Assembly: GCA_024704765.1 (NCBI GenBank)
Contig: JAKMXF010000044.1
Location: 606,057 to 670,056 of the forward strand
Direction: 5' to 3'
From: Oopsacas minuta
Lineage: Eukaryota > Porifera > Hexactinellida > Lyssacinosida > Leucopsacidae
DNA: 64,000 nt
This document shows, one piece after another, positions 58,033 to 64,000 of the stretch. A program made the translations under genes and the position numbers. Each line of letters opens with the position of its first letter. The stretch's first letter is position 1. Below the pieces are notes generated by a model. It worked only from the letters and a program-made list of their open reading frames with translations, did not search any database and was not told the DNA's origin.

Positions 58033-60363
58033 ATGTGTGAGAATGTCGTAACCAGAGGATTTATCTTACTGATCCTAGGAGAAGCTAAGTCTGAATCTGA
58101 AATAGAATTCTTCTCAAAATGTTTAAAAGTAATTAGCGACAAACTCTGTAAAGTCATTTCACACACAACTCAACTCTATCTCTCCTTTGTTCCTCAAGAC
58201 ATTTCTCCGTATAGACAAGACGACCCGATAGCACTTGTATGGGAGCTAGTCTCTGATGCTGATGAGTGCTGTACTCACTTATGTGATAAACTACAGTGTA
58301 CTGAGTCAAAAGGTGAGATAGTGACGTCATTCTCTTTAACACAACTCACTAGTATGCTGCATGGACTGCTGGATCAAGGCATACAAGAGTTAGGAAATGG
58401 TGTGTTACTAGATTTGATTCTTGTGATATCTAGCTCAGGTGTGAGTCAGCTGATTGAAGGGGAAGAAGCTCTAGGACTATATGGCGCTCTGAAGAGAGTT
58501 GTATGGCAGAACGGACATATAACAGCTGTACACTGTGTACAAATAGATAGAGATCTGTTAATATCTCCAGCTGTCACCACGTCAGTTGTCATGCTGCAGG
58601 ATGAGAAGCTGGATTGTATAGATGAGAATATTTACTGGCAAGGTGTGTATCTATCCGAATTTGATCCATTCGACAATAGCGGGAGAGAGAAGCAAATCAA
58701 ACACTTGTGTGTCAGTAGACAACCTGAATCAATATCAGAAGAGAAGAATAGTTTATTGAGAAAGAAGAAAGTTTCTCAGAAAAGTAAAGAAGCATCTCCT
58801 TTTATGATTTTAGTTTTGAAAGAGATGATTGATGGGAATTTTCCATTTTATTTGCTACAAAACAAACGACTAAAGTTGTATAGTCCTGATAAAGAAGGAC
58901 AACTGGCATTGAAAGATCTGAGAGTAAGATTGTCATCAGTGTCAGGAAGTAGAGAGGATGGAAACGAGGGTGTAGCACTCCTCGGTCTCATATCTTGTCA
59001 TCTAGATAAACCTCTGCTTACAGATACCTGGTACGAGTATATTATTGGTAAACAGTCTCACTGGATTAATTCTGTGAAGATAGAAATGCTGGCAACTCCC
59101 AACTACTGTCTCCCTCCTCAACATGCTGGTCCTGGTGAAGCATTGTATGTCTGGCAGTTCAAACATAACTACACAATTCCTGATTCAGTTCTAGAGGATA
59201 GCATACGTCTACAAGGAGAGGAAGAATTACCTGAAGTAGACAGCTCACCACTACCAAAGGAACTAGTAATACCAGAATTGAATGGAGAACAACTACTGAC
59301 TGTATGTTCTATTTGGAATAAATTGTTACAACTACCAACTCCTACAGACCCTGATAACATAAGTGAAGAACTGAATAGTAAAGTGGACGAGATATTGCTT
59401 GATATGCCTGTTCCTTCTAGAATAAGGATTAGTTTATATACAGAAGATTCTCACACACAAACAGATACTGTTGAGGACATTGAAGAGACTCTTGAGCATA
59501 AATCATTATGCGCAGTAGACAAGTACTCTCAGCTGTTGAATGAATCTATGAAATGTCCTATGAAGCGTTTGGGAGGATTATCTCCTCCACCGATGACTCG
59601 CAGTAGTTGTAGTAAGATCGATGTTGATTCACTTTTGAAATGTTTCGACAGTGAAGGACATGTTGTAGAGGATCTGGACGAAGAACCAATTCCTACTGAA
59701 CTAAAAACGAAGCTTATGAAAGAGAGATTATTCAATCACATAAGTGAAGGAGAAGAATTGGATCAATCTTGTGCCCAGTATTCATGGAATAGATATCCTG
59801 TTAAGAATGAAACACAAGGTCTCATGAGTTATGAAAGCTCGTCTAATAAATCTAAGCTAGTTAGGTCTCTATTCACATCAAAAAGTAAGACTGATTATGA
59901 TGATGGTGATGATGATGGTGATGATGGTGATGATGGTGATGATGATGCTATTCCTGAGCCCTTAAACTTTAAAAACTTTAACATCTCAACTAAGAAATCC
60001 GATAAATCACTCTGTGATGTTAAGATGAAAAGTACCAGTAAAGCACACTCTAAAAGCTCAAAAGCTAAAGTGAAATTAAGACCGAATAAATCAACAACAG
60101 ATACTAAAGTGAAAAAGAAGTCTGGTAACGAATTATCTAAAGATAAAGAACTGAGGAGTCTTTTAGAACGTGCTGTGGTTAGAGCTCTCAAGGGTGAGAA
60201 CTTGACGCGAGAACATCCACAGTTCAAGTCTGCTTACACACAATTGTTTAATGTTTGCAAATGTTTCCTGACTGGATTACAGGTTGATACTGCGAAGGCT
60301 AAAGTGGAGCAATTAGCTATTAGTAACGCTAAGCAAGTTGTGGATCTTCAGACCAAGAGTTAA
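58033..60363 (+). CDS. MTBP-like protein (Treslin/TICRR partner)
   Basis: A 776-residue ATG frame without introns. The C-terminal ~75 residues (ELRSLLERAVVRAL, REHPQFKSAYTQLFNVCKCF, then AKAKVEQLAISNAKQVVDL) match in layout the conserved C-terminal domain of MTBP (Mdm2-binding protein), which binds chromatin. The N-terminal and middle parts (HWINSVKIEMLATPNYCLPP and flanks) fit the Ku70/beta-barrel-like Treslin-binding part only loosely. MTBP works with Treslin/TICRR in firing replication origins. Shorter than the human protein (about 900 residues). An Asp/Gly run (~622-638) is encoded by a GATGGT microsatellite at 59897-59948, followed by a Lys/Ser-rich basic region. Identification rests mainly on the C-terminus. 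Confidence 0.65.
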   Translation: MCENVVTRGFILLILGEAKSESEIEFFSKCLKVISDKLCKVISHTTQLYLSFVPQDISPYRQDDPIALVWELVSDADECCTHLCDKLQCTESKGEIVTSFSLTQLTSMLHGLLDQGIQELGNGVLLDLILVISSSGVSQLIEGEEALGLYGALKRVVWQNGHITAVHCVQIDRDLLISPAVTTSVVMLQDEKLDCIDENIYWQGVYLSEFDPFDNSGREKQIKHLCVSRQPESISEEKNSLLRKKKVSQKSKEASPFMILVLKEMIDGNFPFYLLQNKRLKLYSPDKEGQLALKDLRVRLSSVSGSREDGNEGVALLGLISCHLDKPLLTDTWYEYIIGKQSHWINSVKIEMLATPNYCLPPQHAGPGEALYVWQFKHNYTIPDSVLEDSIRLQGEEELPEVDSSPLPKELVIPELNGEQLLTVCSIWNKLLQLPTPTDPDNISEELNSKVDEILLDMPVPSRIRISLYTEDSHTQTDTVEDIEETLEHKSLCAVDKYSQLLNESMKCPMKRLGGLSPPPMTRSSCSKIDVDSLLKCFDSEGHVVEDLDEEPIPTELKTKLMKERLFNHISEGEELDQSCAQYSWNRYPVKNETQGLMSYESSSNKSKLVRSLFTSKSKTDYDDGDDDGDDGDDGDDDAIPEPLNFKNFNISTKKSDKSLCDVKMKSTSKAHSKSSKAKVKLRPNKSTTDTKVKKKSGNELSKDKELRSLLERAVVRALKGENLTREHPQFKSAYTQLFNVCKCFLTGLQVDTAKAKVEQLAISNAKQVVDLQTKS

Positions 60364-60885
60364 TCGTATTCCTGTATCTGTATCCATAGCTATGGTGTAT
60401 TCTATATTACAATAGCATTCTTTAAATCCTATGATTCGTAATTATTATTGGATTCTCATTCTACGTTCTTATCAATATGATGCAGTATTGTAATGGTGGA
60501 TTTATTTTCTTTCCGTATACGTAAATCTATATTTAGTACTTGTCACGAGATATTATGTATGTTGGAATTTCCAATTAGGGAAATATAGTTTATAAAATAT
60601 ATACCCGGTATATAATTATTACTTAGTAAGATTTTGTTCTATTATTCAATCATATTTAAATAGAGTTCATATCTAGGTATTCCCTAACTCCCTGTACATG
60701 ATTTGGTAGAATTTCTGTTAATTACAATGTGGAGTATATTCTAGGAGAACCTCTGAGCTCGGGAGGCGGACCTCCCTAATCTGGGCACCTTATGAAACTT
60801 CCGAAAGGTTTTGAACATCTTTCGGTAATTTCCCCAGAATAGAGTTGACATTAGCGGTATTTTCACTTCCAACACGTTTCTACTA

Positions 60886-61099
60886 TTTGTTTACTTTATA
60901 TTCATAAAAACAACATTAAAATTACAATTTGATAAATTCAAAAGTGTCAAAATCGGATTTAATATATTCGATACATATTTAGTCAAGTTTATCGTATTAC
61001 AACATTCCATAAATCCTTTCAATGAGAACGGACAAACAACAAACAAACAAACAAACAAACAAACAAACAAACAAAATTTTGCAATTTAATAATATAGAT
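60886..61099 (+). repeat. CAAA-tract repeat family, copy 7
   Basis: TTTACTTTATATTCATAAAA start, TCAAAAGTGTCAAAATCGG inside, an expanded (ACAA)n run, and the constant end TTTAATAATATAGAT. Confidence 0.6.
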
Positions 61100-61548
61100 T
61101 ATTTCTTTAACATCCCTTATATCGAAGGGTGTATAAAAGTCCTGTTTGGTTTACCGAGGTGGACTTTTGATTTACTCATGCGAATGCAAGTTTAAAGTAA
61201 ATTGCCATAGTATAACTGTGACATTTGTTACGTATAACTGTGACATAACAATTAATCTTATCTTTTGAAACATTACAGGTTGTGATCTGCATGATTATTT
61301 TAAGTATACACGTGTCTTGTGACCATAATTATTGCGTTGATTGCGATTTTGTCATATCATAAATACTAAATCAATACAAATATACTTTTTGTTCAATCAT
61401 GCTGAACCCTACCGTAATTTTAATTCAATGTTCTCAAATTACCAACATATTTATGCTAAAATTCCAGAATTTGCATACTAACAAGTTTTGCTAACATTTG
61501 AAGATTGCGTAAACGCTTTCTATAGATGTATACACAGACATTAATTAG

Positions 61549-61556
61549 TATAAAAG
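61549..61556 (+). promoter_or_regulatory. TATA box of the JNK-like kinase gene
   Basis: TATAAAAG, 57 bases before the ATG at 61613, in an AT-rich but otherwise non-TATA context. Confidence 0.4.
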
Positions 61557-61612
61557 AAGAGGAATTATACTTACAATTATAAATATAACGATTCATAAAT
61601 TGTCGATTATAA

Positions 61613-62641
61613 ATGTCTCAAATAACAACACCTGCTAATATGGACGTATACGGAACATTGAATGAATATATAATTGATGTTAATGGAGTACAAACTACAT
61701 TTCTTTTGAAGAATAACTATGTATCTCCGAGATACCTGGGAAGAGGCGGTCAGGGGAGAATAGTATGTGCATGGGATAATTTGAATAATATAAACGTAGC
61801 AATAAAACAAGTGCAATATACTACGAAATTAGAATTACTGGAAATACAGGAAGAGATTTCGATACTCCAGTCCGTTAAACAGAAAAACAATATTTTTCTC
61901 CTGGACACTTACCACTCAGCGAACTGTTCAAACTCAGAAGGTTACCTGTACTTAGTGATGGAGTTAATGGATGGAGATCTGCATTGTATAAGAAATAAAC
62001 TAGACCATAAAAAGCTGTCATTCTTACTCTATCAACTAATCACTGGGGTAAACTATCTACATTCTAAAGGGATTATACACCGAGACATTAAGCCACATAA
62101 TGTAGGTGTGTCCAGAGACGGCTCACTCAAGATACTAGATTTCGGTCTCAGCTGTCGTATCGATTTGAATACAATTCTTGAACCGACTCGTGTTGGGACT
62201 CTTCACTACAAAGCTCCAGAAATGCTCCTTGGTAATATGTACAATCAGTCAGCTGATATGTGGGCAGTAGGATGTGTCGCAGCTGAGCTGATTCTCAAAG
62301 ACACATTGTTTTCAGGTATAAATGAAAGTAATCAACTTGAGACAATTTGTCAGACTCTGGGACAACCTGATTATGAATTCTTGCAACAACTCGACATCCT
62401 ACAAAGAACTCAATTGAATTACTATACTCTAGATGTTGAAGAGAGAGTTCAAGATTTCAATATTCCTGATGAACTATTTGTCCACAACACGAGACATGAT
62501 ATGGAATGCACTGAACAATTCCGTGATCTACTCAACAAACTCCTAGAGTTTGATTCTAATAAGAGACTGTCATCAGAGGAAGCACTGAACCATCCTTATT
62601 TCAACAGATTCTCACACAGACTTACCTCTCGTAATATCTGA
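61613..62641 (+). CDS. Divergent JNK-like MAP kinase lacking TxY
   Basis: A 342-residue single-frame Ser/Thr kinase. Gly-rich loop GRGGQG (43-48), catalytic Lys65 (VAIK), HRDIKPHN (156-163, catalytic Asp158) and DFG (176-178) are all present, so catalysis is expected. [30 protein letters not shown] and the LGQP motif near residue 260 are most like JNK among MAP kinases. The activation-loop TPY of JNK (TxY in all MAPKs) is replaced: PTR stands at 191-193 before [11 protein letters not shown]. It therefore cannot be switched on by dual Thr/Tyr phosphorylation in the usual way. Intronless, possibly a retrocopy-derived member. The C-terminus stops soon after the kinase fold. Confidence 0.85.
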   Translation: MSQITTPANMDVYGTLNEYIIDVNGVQTTFLLKNNYVSPRYLGRGGQGRIVCAWDNLNNINVAIKQVQYTTKLELLEIQEEISILQSVKQKNNIFLLDTYHSANCSNSEGYLYLVMELMDGDLHCIRNKLDHKKLSFLLYQLITGVNYLHSKGIIHRDIKPHNVGVSRDGSLKILDFGLSCRIDLNTILEPTRVGTLHYKAPEMLLGNMYNQSADMWAVGCVAAELILKDTLFSGINESNQLETICQTLGQPDYEFLQQLDILQRTQLNYYTLDVEERVQDFNIPDELFVHNTRHDMECTEQFRDLLNKLLEFDSNKRLSSEEALNHPYFNRFSHRLTSRNI

Positions 62642-63365
62642 ATAATGCAAATATAATCTTATATACCTTGCTGATTCATCAAGAAATGTTCGAATGTACT
62701 AATTTTATTCTTTATTAATTTAATTAATTATGACGTCAGGGATAAACAATTAATGTAATTATAAATTTTTCTGTTTTCAGTATAAGATTAAAGATATTGC
62801 AATATTATTTTATGTAGAAATATGTAGTGACTGGTTGTAGAGATTCTACCGATGTGTGTGTGTGTGTGTGTGTGTGCTTGATTTGTTATTTTCTTTCTAG
62901 TTTGAGACAATGCAGAAGGGACAAGTGTCATTCAGAGGACATAGTCCATTTGCTTTCGTATTTGATATATCTATAGCCAAATCGAAAGAAATATTCTAAT
63001 ATTTTGTTTACAGCAAAACTTATTTGAGTGAACATATACGTCTATGTGTTACGAGTATTATATTACATTAAATACAATCGTTTACATTAAGAGGTGGACT
63101 TAAATACTATTTGAATTAATAATAGAGACTTAATAGAGACCCCACCTTACCTAACTCCTCCTATTAATTGATATACTGTTATTATCTAGTAAATTCCACT
63201 CCCAATGATCCACCCACGAGCTACTTTGCCATACAACTGCAGTTCCACTATTGAAGCCATCCCATTGGTACATATTAATATAGTGACATCATTCAACACA
63301 GGAATTTAATTACAAAATATTCTTGGATGGAAACATAATCTAGAACTACTATATGTAATTCATTC
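62642..63365. other. Intergenic spacer between converging genes
   Basis: Holds a (TG)n microsatellite at about 62851-62875. No coding feature recognised. Confidence 0.5.
62851..62875. repeat. (TG)n microsatellite
   Basis: About twelve uninterrupted TG dinucleotides downstream of the kinase gene. Confidence 0.9.
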
Positions 63366-64000
63366 TTAGTTCAAGAAATGTAACTTTAGTTTCCTGACCT
63401 CTACCATCAGCTGATGGATACTTAGGAGATCGGCTTTAAGATGTAAAGACTTGAAAGGAGGGTTACTCATCAGTTTATGAAATCTGTTATAATAATGTAA
63501 CATCTGACTCAAAATTTCCTGGAAGATAGCACCTCCTCCTCTGAAGTTACTGAACGATTGTAAGACATCTTTTGAAATATTATCCACTATCTTTTTCCAG
63601 TTTTGTGCAAAATTCTTAGCAATTTTTCTGATATTAGCCTCGTAAATACTCAACTTATCTAAATTTCCCTCTTCTACTAGAGGTTCAGCTTCCTTAACGA
63701 ACATAATCATATCCTTAAAAGAGGTTTGTAGTGTGTGCTCTACATATTCTAGTGTATTCTTATCCAGGAGGATTTGAAAGCCCTGTACATCCCCAGAACT
63801 AGCACCAACTTCAGCTACACCTCTCTCATTCAGTACTGATAACATCATGTCATAATTGTTAATCAGGAATACAAGTTGATCTTTCTTAGTTAGAAATTCA
63901 GCAGCTAGTTGTAGGATAAAGTTCTGTAACACATATTGCAGATCGCAGAGAGCTGAATCCACACGAGCATCAGGATGATTGCTATTTATACTAACAATAG
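63366..64000 (-). CDS. VPS52: VPS52 homolog, C-terminal exon (5' part beyond window)
   Basis: The frame runs from about 64000 to the stop at 63366 and encodes the C-terminal ~205 residues of VPS52. Recognisable blocks are KKDQLVFLINNYDMMLSVL, FVKEAEPLVEEGNLDKL, the SFSNFRGG...ILSQMLHYYNRFHKL block and the terminal SIHQLMVEVRKLKLHF. VPS52 is the shared subunit of the GARP and EARP tethering complexes (with VPS51, VPS53 and VPS54 or VPS50), which receive endosome-derived vesicles at the trans-Golgi or recycling endosomes. There is no start codon here: homology continues upstream of the first GTG (HPDAR before VDSALCDLQ). An acceptor (AAATAG) is possible at about 63980, so the rest of the gene lies to the right of the window. 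Confidence 0.88.
   Translation of the reverse strand, partial: IVSINSNHPDARVDSALCDLQYVLQNFILQLAAEFLTKKDQLVFLINNYDMMLSVLNERGVAEVGASSGDVQGFQILLDKNTLEYVEHTLQTSFKDMIMFVKEAEPLVEEGNLDKLSIYEANIRKIAKNFAQNWKKIVDNISKDVLQSFSNFRGGGAIFQEILSQMLHYYNRFHKLMSNPPFKSLHLKADLLSIHQLMVEVRKLKLHFLN

Larger units (their letters stand above)
60364..61612. other. Intergenic region upstream of the kinase gene
   Basis: Contains the last CAAA-tract repeat (60886-61099) with an (ACAA)n run at 61037-61075, and a TATA box at 61549. No gene. Confidence 0.5.

Overview
The window is nuclear DNA of an AT-rich metazoan with a compact genome. The evidence is GT-AG introns with consistent phases, phase-1 exons each encoding an extracellular domain, and animal-type proteins: an hnRNP F/H-like protein, an A1CF/RBM46/RBM47-like protein, an SLC6 transporter, a JNK-like kinase, an MTBP-like replication factor and VPS52. 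Many short DNA transposons are present. A sponge or other early-branching animal fits the compact genes and the lectin/Ig repertoire, but this is inference, because no marker in the window fixes the phylum.

Layout. 1-2.8 kb: a decayed element carrying a retroviral-type integrase, flanked by inverted arrays of a 36-bp repeat. 3.1-12.7 kb (-): a signal peptide followed by an array of C-type lectin and Ig-like exons, built by recent tandem duplication. 12.7-17.1 kb: repeat-rich spacer. 17.1-20.7 kb (+): seven-exon hnRNP F/H-like gene. 21.0-22.3 kb: mariner element. 22.6 kb (+): small unknown gene. 24.0-25.4 kb (-): two-exon A1CF/RBM46-like gene. 26.7-28.6 kb (+): SLC6 transporter with three frame breaks.

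30.5-56 kb holds the most striking content. Three paralogous genes each encode a SAM domain, ubiquitin-like regions, a conserved helical middle region, a von Willebrand A domain, a ubiquitin-conjugating (E2) domain and a C-terminal U-box (E3): 30522-34943 (-), 37566-41715 (+) and 49987-53448 (+). Each protein should therefore carry both E2 and E3 functions in one chain. In two paralogs the SAM domain is on a separate first exon; in the third it is in the same uninterrupted frame. A Tc1-like transposon, a possible FAM47-like gene and a winged-helix-like gene lie between the second and third paralog. A UBL/armadillo-like gene follows at 54.4 kb.

58.0-60.4 kb (+): MTBP-like gene. 61.6-62.6 kb (+): JNK-like kinase without the TxY motif. 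63.4-64 kb (-): last exon of VPS52, continuing past the right edge. A repeat family with a constant terminus and CAAA-rich tracts recurs at least seven times between 34 and 61 kb and was not seen to the left of that. Gene models were assembled by eye from reading frames, splice signals and phase agreement. All family names come from remembered family features, not from searches.
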